Shown: positions 24,765 through 33,248 of the stretch, in pieces | Position numbering within the stretch: position 1 is the stretch's first letter | Layout: each line of letters opens with the position of its first letter | Assembly: GCF_014653195.1 (NCBI RefSeq) | Contig: NZ_BNAH01000002.1 | Location: 62,377 to 126,376 of the forward strand | Direction: 5' to 3' | DNA from: Thalassotalea profundi | GTDB taxonomy: Bacteria; Pseudomonadota; Gammaproteobacteria; Enterobacterales; Alteromonadaceae | DNA length: 64,000 nucleotides | Made by a program: the position numbers and the translations under genes | Notes under the pieces: generated by a model | Told to the model about the DNA's origin: nothing | Databases searched by the model: none | What the model saw: only the letters and a program-made list of their open reading frames with translations

Positions 24765-26626
24765 GACCAATCATCCATTTCTTCAAATGGCTCAATATCC
24801 AATTCAGGAATATCCTCAATTGGAGTTTCTGAAACTTCAGGTTTAGCAGCTATAGGCTTCTCTGCTTGTGCGTGTATTTTTCTTCGTTGTTTTGAACGTC
24901 TGGCAGCTTTAGTCTTTTGCACGGACTCCTGTTCAATCTCCCTCATTTTTTCATAAGCTTCAAAAATAGCATGCTCATTCAAGCTTTCTTTACCCATAGC
25001 TTCTGCCCTAGCAACTGCTTCTCGTAATTCCCAAATACTAATTGCAGGGTGTGAAGTATCTCGATACGGTATTGCGAAGTGAGAGTGCAATTCAGGATCA
25101 TAGAACCAGATTTGGCTAATATCCCGGGGATCTCTTCTAAAGATAAACTTTCGTTTTCTTTTTGAGTCATTTGGCTCTGGAGCATTAATCCATGGGCGTA
25201 GCACATCGTGATAATAGTGAACTTTATCAATCACCACTCCATAATCTTGGATAGAACGTAATTCATACGGCATAAAGTCAAATCTTAAACGTTCTTCATC
25301 TCTAATTTTAGCGGGTAAACCACAGCCTGGATTATGCTCGTCACCTAATATTCCCTGCTTATATTTCGCAAGCGGTGTCATGTTTATCATCGAATGGATT
25401 TTTTGGTGATATACATTTACGACATAATTCGCTAGCCAATGCTCAAATTCAGTTAACGTTAAAGATGCCTTTGACTCTGAATTGTAATCGCCTTTTTCAA
25501 AAATATTAGAAAATGTAGAGCCTGGCAAAGCATGGATTTCTTTAGCAAATGTACCTAACACTCGCTCTACATGGGCACCAAAATTTGGCCTAGCAACAGG
25601 ACGCCACTCAATGTCTATATTGTACTGCTCACATGCCTTTTGAAGCATATTGCCACGAAATTCTTTGGCGTTATCGACATGAATTTTTGCAGGTAGCCCC
25701 CACAAAGGCCACTCACCATTGATATCATATTTAGCTAACCACTTCTCTTTAGGCAAGATGGAATGAATTAAACATAAACCAGTAGTCATTGCACTAGGCG
25801 GGTCAAAAGAAACATAAAAGCCGGTAACCATACGGCTGTAAACATCAAACGCAAGAGTAATCCAAGGTCTACCAATAGGCTTGCGATAGTGGTCATCCAC
25901 CAAAATAATATCTAATTTAGTGTGGTCAATTTGTACCGCAGATAATGGCCAATCAGCCCCAGGAAACTGTCCTTTTATTGGCCTATACGTATTATCAGAA
26001 ACCTTACGACCTAATCTACGCGATGCCACTAACTCTGGTGATAAAGCCTTTATCCTATTTCGAATAGTATTATCATGAGGCGGTGTTAAATCTTGTTTTC
26101 GACAAAGCTTTTTAACTTCATCAATCACCATTCTCTGTGATTTTTTCTGCTTGGTTAAATATTCAGTTGCAATAGCTTGCTTAATGATCTCTTCAATATT
26201 TTCATCAAATTTTGTAGAGCCACGGTCACGCCTTACTTTTGGTAACAATGATGACAATAAGCCAGATGATTCATAGAGTTTTAACCATCCATATAGCGTG
26301 TTTGTATGTAAATTATTTTCTTTTGCTACCTTTTCAACATCAGCTCGGCTACGTTTGGGTAAATTAAGCAATGGTCTAATAGCTTTAAGTCTTGATTTCG
26401 CTATATTCCAAGACTCTTCAGATATGTTTAATAGTTCTTCAATAGTCTCAGTTTCTTCAGGTCGTTCAACATCAAGATCTGAAATAAAAACGCTCTGCGA
26501 AATACCACTTATCTCATTGACGATCAGCACATGACTTAGATCTAATAGTTCAGCAATTCGGTAATTATCACCTTTATATGAAACCTTTTTACCAGGTAAG
26601 ACTTGCACTAATGCGGATGATTCCAT
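24761..26626 (-). CDS. tnsB: DDE transposase TnsB/TniA
   Basis: This 621-residue transposase of the rve/DDE superfamily has an N-terminal Mu-type DNA-binding region (about 85-200). The catalytic core carries Asp234 (QIDHT), Asp318 (HVDNAKEF) and Glu354 (GAHVERV). A C-terminal beta-barrel and a basic tail that would contact TnsC follow (KTKAARRSKQRRK). It cuts and joins the 3' ends. The ATG at 26626 lies 2 bp after the tnsA stop behind GGAAGAGG, so I prefer it to an upstream in-frame start that would overlap tnsA by over 100 bp. Confidence 0.94.
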   Translation of the reverse strand: MESSALVQVLPGKKVSYKGDNYRIAELLDLSHVLIVNEISGISQSVFISDLDVERPEETETIEELLNISEESWNIAKSRLKAIRPLLNLPKRSRADVEKVAKENNLHTNTLYGWLKLYESSGLLSSLLPKVRRDRGSTKFDENIEEIIKQAIATEYLTKQKKSQRMVIDEVKKLCRKQDLTPPHDNTIRNRIKALSPELVASRRLGRKVSDNTYRPIKGQFPGADWPLSAVQIDHTKLDIILVDDHYRKPIGRPWITLAFDVYSRMVTGFYVSFDPPSAMTTGLCLIHSILPKEKWLAKYDINGEWPLWGLPAKIHVDNAKEFRGNMLQKACEQYNIDIEWRPVARPNFGAHVERVLGTFAKEIHALPGSTFSNIFEKGDYNSESKASLTLTEFEHWLANYVVNVYHQKIHSMINMTPLAKYKQGILGDEHNPGCGLPAKIRDEERLRFDFMPYELRSIQDYGVVIDKVHYYHDVLRPWINAPEPNDSKRKRKFIFRRDPRDISQIWFYDPELHSHFAIPYRDTSHPAISIWELREAVARAEAMGKESLNEHAIFEAYEKMREIEQESVQKTKAARRSKQRRKIHAQAEKPIAAKPEVSETPIEDIPELDIEPFEEMDDWS

Positions 26627-26628
26627 AG

Positions 26629-27276
26629 TTATTGCCTCTTCCAAATATTGCTCGACATAGTGATCTTGGAATTGAGATCTATTTGAATTTGTCGGCTTCC
26701 AATCAGGTACCATAACGTCGGAAGTAACCGTGCTTGGTTCCACTCATCAGAGTATATAGAGCTCACCAACTCTTTTGGTGTTGTTGTACCTAGTTGAATA
26801 ATTTTGTCATCTAAAATCATCATATCATCTTCACTCGATGCCCCTTGCCGCACGAAGGGGAGTAAAAACTTTACAGATTCTAAATATGCGTTTTTTATTT
26901 CAATTTCAGTTATCAGCTTGAACTTCCAGTTACTTTCCTTACAAAAGCTAATAGCTGCTTTAAACTTAGGCTTCAGCTTGTTCCAGTTTTTATTGATATC
27001 CTCTCGGTACTTAACTTCGTATAGAGTTGGTTTGTGTTTACTTTGCTTGTAATAAACTAAAACATCGGGAGTATATGAACGTGTTTTGCCTAAATTATTT
27101 TTCCACTCCAATTTAATAGGCTGGACCTCAAAACGTTCTACATTGTTATCAAACTCAAGTAACATCAGAAAGTCACGTTCCAATGTTGATTCAAACATTG
27201 CTTGCCCTTCAGCTTTAGAGTGAGCGGCAATGCCAGTTACATTGCTATAATTTTTGGGAATCTTTCTGATAGGCAT
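26629..27276 (-). CDS. tnsA: TnsA-like endonuclease
   Basis: This 215-residue restriction-like nuclease has catalytic residues of the TnsA type: ESTLERDFL (Glu29/Glu33 region), YTPDVLV (Asp71) and YEVKYRE (Glu87, Lys89). TnsA cleaves the 5' ends so that Tn7 moves by cut-and-paste, in contrast to TniA-only elements. The ATG at 27276 lies 7 bp after the stop of the small upstream gene; I prefer it to a start 12 codons earlier inside that gene. The C-terminal half is a winged-helix-like region. Confidence 0.9.
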   Translation of the reverse strand: MPIRKIPKNYSNVTGIAAHSKAEGQAMFESTLERDFLMLLEFDNNVERFEVQPIKLEWKNNLGKTRSYTPDVLVYYKQSKHKPTLYEVKYREDINKNWNKLKPKFKAAISFCKESNWKFKLITEIEIKNAYLESVKFLLPFVRQGASSEDDMMILDDKIIQLGTTTPKELVSSIYSDEWNQARLLPTLWYLIGSRQIQIDLNSKITMSSNIWKRQ

Positions 27277-27283
27277 AATAAAC

Positions 27284-27568
27284 TTACTTATATGGACTAT
27301 CTGGTGAACCAAACTCTAATCCTACAGGACCACCTAGTTCACCTTGTAGTTTCCTTTTTCGACACCAAGCGATCGCTATTTTGTCGAAGGTTTCAGCGGG
27401 AATAGCGACGGTAAGCTGTTCACTAAACTCATTTTTTGTAATACTAAATTCTTCGGGGTTATTCGATTGGATAACTGCGGGGTTATTGTTATCGTCTTCA
27501 AACGTTATTTCTTGATAACAGCCAATATCAGGATTATCTTGTTCGTAAACCCAATCTTTCGTGCTCAT
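27284..27568 (-). CDS. Small protein encoded upstream of tnsA
   Basis: This 94-residue acidic protein starts at an ATG with GGGAGA about 5 bp upstream and is the first gene of the minus-strand transposition operon. No domain is recognised. WCRKRKLQGELGGPVGLEFGSPDSP near the C terminus is proline- and glycine-rich. Position and spacing suggest a role in expression or regulation of tnsABC, or a factor acting in the transpososome. Confidence 0.6.
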   Translation of the reverse strand: MSTKDWVYEQDNPDIGCYQEITFEDDNNNPAVIQSNNPEEFSITKNEFSEQLTVAIPAETFDKIAIAWCRKRKLQGELGGPVGLEFGSPDSPYK

Positions 27569-27617
27569 AACTTCTCCCTACAAATAAAATTAACATTCAA
27601 ACCAGTACAATTTATTA

Positions 27618-27724
27618 ATGTAAATCGTTATGTAATTTAATCATCGATACAGAACAGTAGCCTAAAGCGATGTAAATTTGAATGTAAATATTAATTATAG
27701 TACAACAGAACGTTGTAATTCACA
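27618..27724. repeat. Transposon right end with terminal inverted repeat and paired motifs
   Basis: The terminus is AATTCACA (27717-27724), the inverse of the left TGTGAATT. Next to it, TACAACAGAACGTTGT (27701-27716) is an inverted copy of the left-end 16-bp repeats. Further in, ATGTAAAT occurs at 27618, 27670 and 27682, and ATGTAATT at 27630, forming two pairs each with 12-bp spacing. These are candidate TnsB sites or operators controlling the tns operon, which starts at 27568. Confidence 0.75.
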
Positions 27725-27729
27725 GAAGT
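27725..27729 (+). repeat. Right target-site duplication (GAAGT)
   Basis: This exact copy of the GAAGT at 5680-5684 lies directly outside the AATTCACA right terminus. It continues in frame into the displaced native lipA codons. Confidence 0.9.
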
Positions 27730-27757
27730 AGGTAAATTTAATCCGGTGAGCAACTAA
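27725..27757 (+). pseudogene. lipA: Displaced native 3' end of lipA
   Basis: In the lipA frame this stretch reads E V G K F N P V S N then TAA. It is the original end of lipA, cut off by the transposon. The rebuilt gene at 5680-5712 reads [10 protein letters not shown] then TAA, also exactly 33 bases. The two 33-mers share 23 bases. It has no start or other gene part and is simply the excised-site flank. Confidence 0.9.
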
Positions 27758-27780
27758 AAGCTTTAATTATATACCGTTAT

Positions 27781-27830
27781 CCTTAATGAATTTATAATCT
27801 CATCCTTTATATTTTCATTAAGGTTTTTTT
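27781..27830 (+). terminator. Native lipA terminator, displaced
   Basis: CCTTAATGAA (27781-27790) and TTCATTAAGG (27814-27823) form a 10-bp stem with a 23-base loop, followed by a run of seven T on the + strand. No + strand gene precedes it now except the lipA remnant, which fits a terminator originally serving ybeD-lipB-lipA. Confidence 0.65.
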
Positions 27831-27833
27831 ACA

Positions 27834-28568
27834 CTAACTAGCAGTTGCTATATTCACTTGAGCATTTAATTTATTATATGCAGGCTTATCAAATTCATAA
27901 CCAAAAAGCTCAATATCTTTAGCATATATTTCAGCTACTATCTCTTGCAATTCATCATCATAATATTCACTATAATGACTATTCACACGCTTATCTGTGC
28001 GAAAAAGGTGTCTAAATTTTCGAGTGATTAAACGTCGAAAGCCATAAGAAGAATTTTTATGTGGTAATGACGTATCTGCTATATTTAGTTGCTTGCAAAC
28101 ATACGAAAAATCATTGTGTAAATTTTCAAACCTTCCAATAAAGTCTACTAACTGTTGTCCATATTCATCATATAAATAATCTGCTTGGGGGATAATGTGC
28201 CTATATTTATCACAAAAAATATTCTGACTTGGCCAACCATGTAAAACAAACTCTTTAAGCGACATTTTCTTATCAATTTTTTTGTGTAAATATTCCGAAA
28301 CTAGACGCTCCCATGGATTTCTCACAAAAGAAAAACTAAAGTAGTGTTGATAATCCTTTTGTTCAATATGTCCACACTGATAGTACTCTTTTGCAGTCAT
28401 ATGGGCTAAACGCTCTGGTCCTTTCTGAGGGTCAGTATTTTTCTTTAGCAATAATTGATCTTTTTCTTTCCATGTTAAATTGTGAAGGTTTAAGAAAAAA
28501 TGTTCAATACTCTGTCCCGCAGTTTTAGGGATATGTACAAAAACACAATTAAATTGATGTGAAATCAT
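27834..28568 (-). CDS. Sulfotransferase family 2-like protein
   Basis: This 244-residue protein has the PAPS-binding motif HIPKTAGQS (about 12-20) near the N terminus and FVRNPWERLVSEY (about 80-92), matching the 3'-phosphate binding region of carbohydrate sulfotransferases. It would move sulfate from PAPS to a cell-surface or secreted glycan. PAPS could be made by the cysDNC genes at 59-64 kb. It directly borders the lipA terminator and is separated from the transporter gene upstream by about 48 bp. The glycan acceptor is unknown. The ribosome-binding site is weak. Confidence 0.8.
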   Translation of the reverse strand: MISHQFNCVFVHIPKTAGQSIEHFFLNLHNLTWKEKDQLLLKKNTDPQKGPERLAHMTAKEYYQCGHIEQKDYQHYFSFSFVRNPWERLVSEYLHKKIDKKMSLKEFVLHGWPSQNIFCDKYRHIIPQADYLYDEYGQQLVDFIGRFENLHNDFSYVCKQLNIADTSLPHKNSSYGFRRLITRKFRHLFRTDKRVNSHYSEYYDDELQEIVAEIYAKDIELFGYEFDKPAYNKLNAQVNIATAS

Positions 28569-28616
28569 AAGCTACATATAGTTAGATTAACTTACCAACA
28601 TATTAACAAAGCTATA

Positions 28617-29774
28617 TTAACGTTTTTTTACAGTGCTCTTTGAAGGGATAAAACAAGCAAAAACAATTGCTATTATTGCAGAATAAGTAGCCAACTCATA
28701 GGCCGTTTGGGCTCCTACACCCTCTTGCCAATAAATGCCCGCGACAAAAGCGCCTATTGCCCCACCTATTCCGTAAACACCAGCAATATAAATCGCTTGC
28801 CCACGGTTCTGTTGGTTATGATTAAAATGTTGTTGTAAATATTGTATAGACACACTGTGATACATACCAAAACTAAAAGCATGTAAACATTGCGCTAGCC
28901 CTAAAATCCAAGCACTTTCAGCGAAATTTCCTGTTATAAACCACCGAATTGCAGAAAAGCCTAAATTTACAATTAATAGACTCTTTAAAGAGAAGTATTT
29001 AAATAACGTGCCTAAAATTAAAAAGATACCTATTTCAGCAAAAACACTAACTCCTAAAAAAAGTCCTACAGCATAACTCGGATAGTCTAAATCTCGTAGG
29101 TATAAAGCGAAAAATGTGTAGAATGGGCCAAAGCTTATTTGTAATAGTAGTCCCGATATAAAAAACCAGAAGAAGGTTTTAGAGAATATTTTATTAAAAA
29201 TTGAGCTATTATTAACCAACGATTGAATAGATGCTCTAGGTTGTTTTAATAATAGAGTGGCCCCCCAAAGACTAAGCAAAATAATAAAACCTAACCAAGT
29301 GAATGCTTCTGGCGAAAATACATCAATAATTTCTCCTGCAACAACTGACGCAACAAAGAAGCCCAAACTTCCCCACAATCGTATGCGAGCATAAATTTTA
29401 GGACTACGTTTAACGGCCCTATTAGTCATGACTTCTAACTGAGGTAAAATTGCAGTCCAAAATAAGCTAAACATCGCTAACGCAAAAGCAATAGGCCAAT
29501 AGCCTTGAACCCAAAATAATAAACTAAAACATGCAAAAGCAAGAAAAGCCCCTAAACGAATAACAAATAATTGCTTTCCAGTTTTATCCGCAAAGATTGC
29601 CCAAACCGTAGGTCCGATAATCCGAGATGCAGTATAGATCGCCAATAATTCACCAATAACTAGTGAACTAAAACCACGATAGTTTAAGAATAATGCAAGA
29701 AAAGGGATGACTAAGCCATGTACTGCAAAGTACCAAAAATACGTATTTGACGACTTTACGAACAGTGATGACAT
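28617..29774 (-). CDS. MFS transporter, HcaT/PPP family
   Basis: This 385-residue protein has about twelve hydrophobic segments. The N terminus FWYFAVHGLVIPFLALFLN and the block ARIRLWGSLGFFVASVVAGE are typical of the phenylpropionate permease (HcaT-like) branch of the major facilitator superfamily. It sits in the inner membrane and the substrate is not evident. It ends about 48 bp before the sulfotransferase gene and is separated from aroC by a terminator. Confidence 0.85.
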   Translation of the reverse strand: MSSLFVKSSNTYFWYFAVHGLVIPFLALFLNYRGFSSLVIGELLAIYTASRIIGPTVWAIFADKTGKQLFVIRLGAFLAFACFSLLFWVQGYWPIAFALAMFSLFWTAILPQLEVMTNRAVKRSPKIYARIRLWGSLGFFVASVVAGEIIDVFSPEAFTWLGFIILLSLWGATLLLKQPRASIQSLVNNSSIFNKIFSKTFFWFFISGLLLQISFGPFYTFFALYLRDLDYPSYAVGLFLGVSVFAEIGIFLILGTLFKYFSLKSLLIVNLGFSAIRWFITGNFAESAWILGLAQCLHAFSFGMYHSVSIQYLQQHFNHNQQNRGQAIYIAGVYGIGGAIGAFVAGIYWQEGVGAQTAYELATYSAIIAIVFACFIPSKSTVKKR

Positions 29775-29839
29775 AAAATGGTTAACCTAGTTATAGGGAA
29801 TATTGAATTGAAAAGTTGCTTATCGCTTCAGCAAAAAAA

Positions 29840-29879
29840 AGTGTTAAGGTAATAAAGTACTTTTATTACGATTAACACT
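29840..29879 (-). terminator. Terminator after aroC
   Basis: On the - strand AGTGTTAA and GTAATAAA pair with TTTATTAC and TTAACACT in a long stem with a small bulge, followed by a run of eight T. It lies 22 bp after the aroC stop. Confidence 0.85.
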
Positions 29880-29901
29880 CTTGAGCGGAGTCAGACTTTA
29901 A

Positions 29902-30987
29902 TTATATTTTTGGTGTATCGCAAACCACATCCGCATTTTGTGCACGGTGACGTAAGTAGTGATCCACTAAAGTTAAAGCAACCATAGCTTCAGCAATAGG
30001 TACTGCACGAATTCCTACACACGGATCATGTCTACCTTTAGTAATAATATCTGTTGCTTTACCTGTTACATCAACAGTTTTACCACTAACACCAATGCTT
30101 GATGTTGGTTTTAATGCAGCATAAGCAATAATATTTTGTCCTGAAGAAATACCACCTAGTACACCACCTGAATGATTCGTTGCAAAACCTGTTGGTGTTA
30201 ATTCATCTCTATGTTGTGATCCTTTTTGATCTACCACAGCAAAGCCGTCACCAATTTCAACACCTTTAACCGCATTTATTCCCATCAAAGCATGAGCAAT
30301 ATCAGCATCCAAACGATCAAAAATAGGCTCACCTAGACCAACCGGTACATTTTCAGCAACCACCATAATTTTAGCGCCAATAGAGTCTTTCTCTTTAATA
30401 ATCCCTCTTAGCAATTCATCTAAGGCATTAAGTTTATTAACATCGGGGAAGAAAAAAGCATTTTGTTCGACTTGTTGCCAATCAATCGTTTCAGCAACTA
30501 CATTGCCTATTTGAGTAACACAGCCTTTAATTTCAACATTAAATTTTTGCTTTAAATATTTTTTAGCTACTGCACCGGCGGCTACTCGCATTGCAGTTTC
30601 TCGAGCAGATGAGCGACCACCACCGCGATAATCACGAATGCCATATTTTTGCCAATAAGTATAATCAGCATGCCCTGGACGAAAAGATTGTGCAATGTTG
30701 CCATAATCTTTTGAGCGTTGATCAGTATTTTCAATCATTAAACCAATAGGTGTGCCTGTAGTTTTACCCTCGAAAACACCTGACATAATAGTCACTTGAT
30801 CGGGTTCTCGACGTGCTGTGGTATAACGAGAAGTACCTGGACGTCTGCGATCTAAATCAACTTGAAGATCAACCTCAGAAAGCTCAATGCCTGGTGGACA
30901 ACCATCAATAATTGCACCTAATCCTACCCCATGACTTTCGCCAAAAGTGGTTACTGTAAATAACTTACCGAATGTATTGCCTGACAT
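29902..30987 (-). CDS. aroC: Chorismate synthase
   Basis: This 361-residue FMN-dependent enzyme converts EPSP to chorismate, the last common step of aromatic amino acid synthesis. The signature regions are present: [18 protein letters not shown] (about 17-34), [20 protein letters not shown] (about 124-143) and [17 protein letters not shown] (about 316-332). The length is that of E. coli AroC. It starts 2 bp after the prmB stop, forming a prmB-aroC operon as in other gammaproteobacteria. Confidence 0.97.
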   Translation of the reverse strand: MSGNTFGKLFTVTTFGESHGVGLGAIIDGCPPGIELSEVDLQVDLDRRRPGTSRYTTARREPDQVTIMSGVFEGKTTGTPIGLMIENTDQRSKDYGNIAQSFRPGHADYTYWQKYGIRDYRGGGRSSARETAMRVAAGAVAKKYLKQKFNVEIKGCVTQIGNVVAETIDWQQVEQNAFFFPDVNKLNALDELLRGIIKEKDSIGAKIMVVAENVPVGLGEPIFDRLDADIAHALMGINAVKGVEIGDGFAVVDQKGSQHRDELTPTGFATNHSGGVLGGISSGQNIIAYAALKPTSSIGVSGKTVDVTGKATDIITKGRHDPCVGIRAVPIAEAMVALTLVDHYLRHRAQNADVVCDTPKI

Positions 30988-30989
30988 GA

Positions 30990-31931
30990 TTACTTTTTCA
31001 CCCGTTCATTAAAAATTGTTTTATATTGTTCTAACTGTGCTTTTGATATTGCAAACACACCATGACCACCTCGTTCAAAAGTTAACCAATGAAAGTTAAC
31101 TTCAGGATATACTGTTTGCACATGGACTTGAGAATTTCCAACTTCACATACTAACCAGCCATTATCGGTTAAATGTTCGGCACTTTGTGCCAATATGATT
31201 CTTACAATATCTAAACCATCATCTCCACAGCCTAATCCCATCTCTGGCTCATGTTGAAACTCTGCAGGCAAAGATTCAACATCATCGATATCAACATAAG
31301 GAGGATTAGTCACAATTAAATCATATTTTTCCCCTTCAAGCCCAGAAAATACGTCAGACTTAATAGGAATAACTTGTTCTGTTAAACCATGATTCTCAAT
31401 ATTTATTTGAGCAACATTTAAAGCATCTACTGACAAGTCAACGGCGTCAACATCCGCTTCGGGAAAATAGGTGGCACATGCAACAGCAATACAGCCACTA
31501 CCTGTGCATAAATCTAATATGCGCTCAATTGGCTGTGCATCGTCAATAATCCCACTAAATCTCTGCTCAATAAGTTCAGCAATAGGAGAACGCGGTACTA
31601 AAACACGTTCATCAACATAAAATGGAAGGCCAGCAAAGTAAGCTTGATTAATTAAATACGCTGCGGGAATTTCTTCATTTACACGACGTTCGATCAGCGC
31701 CAGCACTTCTTCTTTTTCTTCTTGTAGTAGCAGACATTGTAAGGTGTGCTCAGTTAATTCACTTGGTAAATCTAATGTAAACATCACTAATGTTATTGCT
31801 TCATCCCACGCATTATCATGCCCATGGCCAAAATATAAATCGGCTCGATTAAACGTACTAGTTGCAAATCGAATATAATCGCCAATGGTGTGAAGTTGTT
31901 GCGAAATTTCATTAACATTGAAATGAGACAC
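30990..31931 (-). CDS. prmB: Ribosomal protein L3 N5-glutamine methyltransferase PrmB
   Basis: This 313-residue SAM-dependent methyltransferase modifies a glutamine of ribosomal protein L3. It shows [14 protein letters not shown] (motif I) and the catalytic NPPY in [10 protein letters not shown] place the start at GTG 31931: GGGG lies about 7 bp upstream, and the protein then begins [18 protein letters not shown], aligning without gaps to the E. coli N terminus as I recall it. An in-frame TTG four codons upstream overlaps the ribosome-binding site and is unlikely. Confidence 0.93.
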   Translation of the reverse strand: MSHFNVNEISQQLHTIGDYIRFATSTFNRADLYFGHGHDNAWDEAITLVMFTLDLPSELTEHTLQCLLLQEEKEEVLALIERRVNEEIPAAYLINQAYFAGLPFYVDERVLVPRSPIAELIEQRFSGIIDDAQPIERILDLCTGSGCIAVACATYFPEADVDAVDLSVDALNVAQINIENHGLTEQVIPIKSDVFSGLEGEKYDLIVTNPPYVDIDDVESLPAEFQHEPEMGLGCGDDGLDIVRIILAQSAEHLTDNGWLVCEVGNSQVHVQTVYPEVNFHWLTFERGGHGVFAISKAQLEQYKTIFNERVKK

Positions 31932-32016
31932 TAAATTCCCCAATTAATTAAAATGTAATTAAGATTAAAATGCCATTTTACTTGTTATTCACAGTAGATA
32001 TTTTTAGACTTCAATA

Positions 32017-32559
32017 ATGAAATTTAAAGATGCGTTATCAACACAAGAAAAACAGCTGTTCAAAGAGGCTATAGGTAAGGTCAAGCCTTTGGTGCAGGAC
32101 ACAATACACCCGTCGAAAAGAACCATCAAGAAGAAATCAACATTAATCCAACAAAAACAAGCTCAACAGGTAGCTAGCTTTCATTTTTCTGATGAATTTG
32201 AGCCTAATTTATCGAGTAACGGTCCGGTCAAGTATGTTAGAGATAATGCCCATAGCTACGAAGCTAAAAACTTAAGGCGCGGCGCTTATACCCCTGATTT
32301 AATTTTAGATTTACATGGCCTTGATCAACAGCAAGCTAAAAAAGAGATCGCCGCCCTTTTATATGCATGTCAAAAAGAGCACGCGCAATGTGTTTGTATT
32401 GTACATGGATTAGGCACCCGAATACTTAAGAACAAAGTCCCTCACTGGCTGGTACAACACCCTGATGTAATCGCCTTTCATCAGGCCCCATTAGAGTGGG
32501 GCGGAAACGGTGCATTATTGGTATTAATAGAATTACACGATAAATTCACACGCGATTAA
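32017..32559 (+). CDS. smrB: Smr-domain ribosome rescue nuclease SmrB
   Basis: This 180-residue protein has an N-terminal basic region and a C-terminal Smr domain (about 93-178) with the hallmarks LDLHGLD and CIVHGLGTRILK. SmrB cleaves mRNA between collided ribosomes in E. coli. It is divergent from prmB, the same arrangement as yfcN-prmB in enterics. The start is the ATG at 32017. Confidence 0.92.
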   Translation: MKFKDALSTQEKQLFKEAIGKVKPLVQDTIHPSKRTIKKKSTLIQQKQAQQVASFHFSDEFEPNLSSNGPVKYVRDNAHSYEAKNLRRGAYTPDLILDLHGLDQQQAKKEIAALLYACQKEHAQCVCIVHGLGTRILKNKVPHWLVQHPDVIAFHQAPLEWGGNGALLVLIELHDKFTRD

Positions 32560-32585
32560 ATAAAAAATTGATTTACTTAATCATC

Positions 32586-33059
32586 TTAAAGTTCGTTTGG
32601 ACTCATAATTTGTATTAAACGCCCTTTCATTGTACTAGGATCATACTCAATATGTGCAATGGCGGCTGTTTGAAATATCGGAGCATTTTGCTCCTTAATG
32701 AGTTCTGCAACTAAATAGCTAACTAAAGGCATATGTGAAACAATTAAAACTCTCTCTACCTCCTCGCTCGCAAATACCCCATCAATATAATCATGTACTT
32801 GTGCGGCATTTCCTTCCGGCGTAATAAAATCTATCGTATTTAAAGGCACTTTAATACCTGAAGACTTTATCAGTTGTTTGGCCGTTTGCTGTGCTCGCAT
32901 ATATGGACTCACTAAAACTTTATCAATTTTATGATTAGCAATGGCTAACCACTGCCCTATTTTATCGACTTCATCAAAGCCACACTTAGTTAAAGCACGT
33001 TCGGCATCGGCCTTTCCAAAAGGGTTTGCTTGGCCATGTCGCATGACAAAAAGTTGCAT
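32586..33059 (-). CDS. sixA: Phosphohistidine phosphatase SixA
   Basis: This 157-residue histidine-phosphatase superfamily protein begins MQLFVMRHGQANPFG with the catalytic RHG. It has VLVSPYMRAQQTAKQL and VLIVSHMPLVSYL, containing the second active-site His. SixA removes phosphate from histidine residues of phosphorelay or PTS proteins. It is convergent with smrB, 26 bp apart. Confidence 0.9.
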   Translation of the reverse strand: MQLFVMRHGQANPFGKADAERALTKCGFDEVDKIGQWLAIANHKIDKVLVSPYMRAQQTAKQLIKSSGIKVPLNTIDFITPEGNAAQVHDYIDGVFASEEVERVLIVSHMPLVSYLVAELIKEQNAPIFQTAAIAHIEYDPSTMKGRLIQIMSPNEL

Positions 33060-33248
33060 AAAAAACTCGTATTAATGAGTGAAGTAGTATATTTGCGGCT
33101 ATAGTAAAGGATAATGCACAATTGTAATAGCCCAAGTTCAGAATATATTAGACTCTTATTATTCCTTCAGGTAATTTAAAGGGATAATAATTATAATAAT
33201 GATTTTTATCTAGAAAAATGATGGTAAATCGTTTTTAGTTGGTGTTTT

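Larger units (their letters stand above)
5685..27724. mobile_element. Complete Tn7-like transposon (22,040 bp) inserted in the 3' end of lipA
   Basis: The termini are 5'-TGTGAATT at both ends (inverted; 5685-5692 and 27717-27724), and 11 of the first 12 end bases match. GAAGT duplications flank it. It encodes TnsA, TnsB, TnsC and TniQ homologs on the - strand at the right end and a TnsE-like protein at the left end, with defence-type cargo between. The intact ends, duplication and transposase genes suggest a recent, possibly active element. Removing it and one GAAGT copy restores an uninterrupted lipA of equal length followed by a terminator. I saw no CRISPR array and no second TniQ/TnsD gene. 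Confidence 0.93.
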
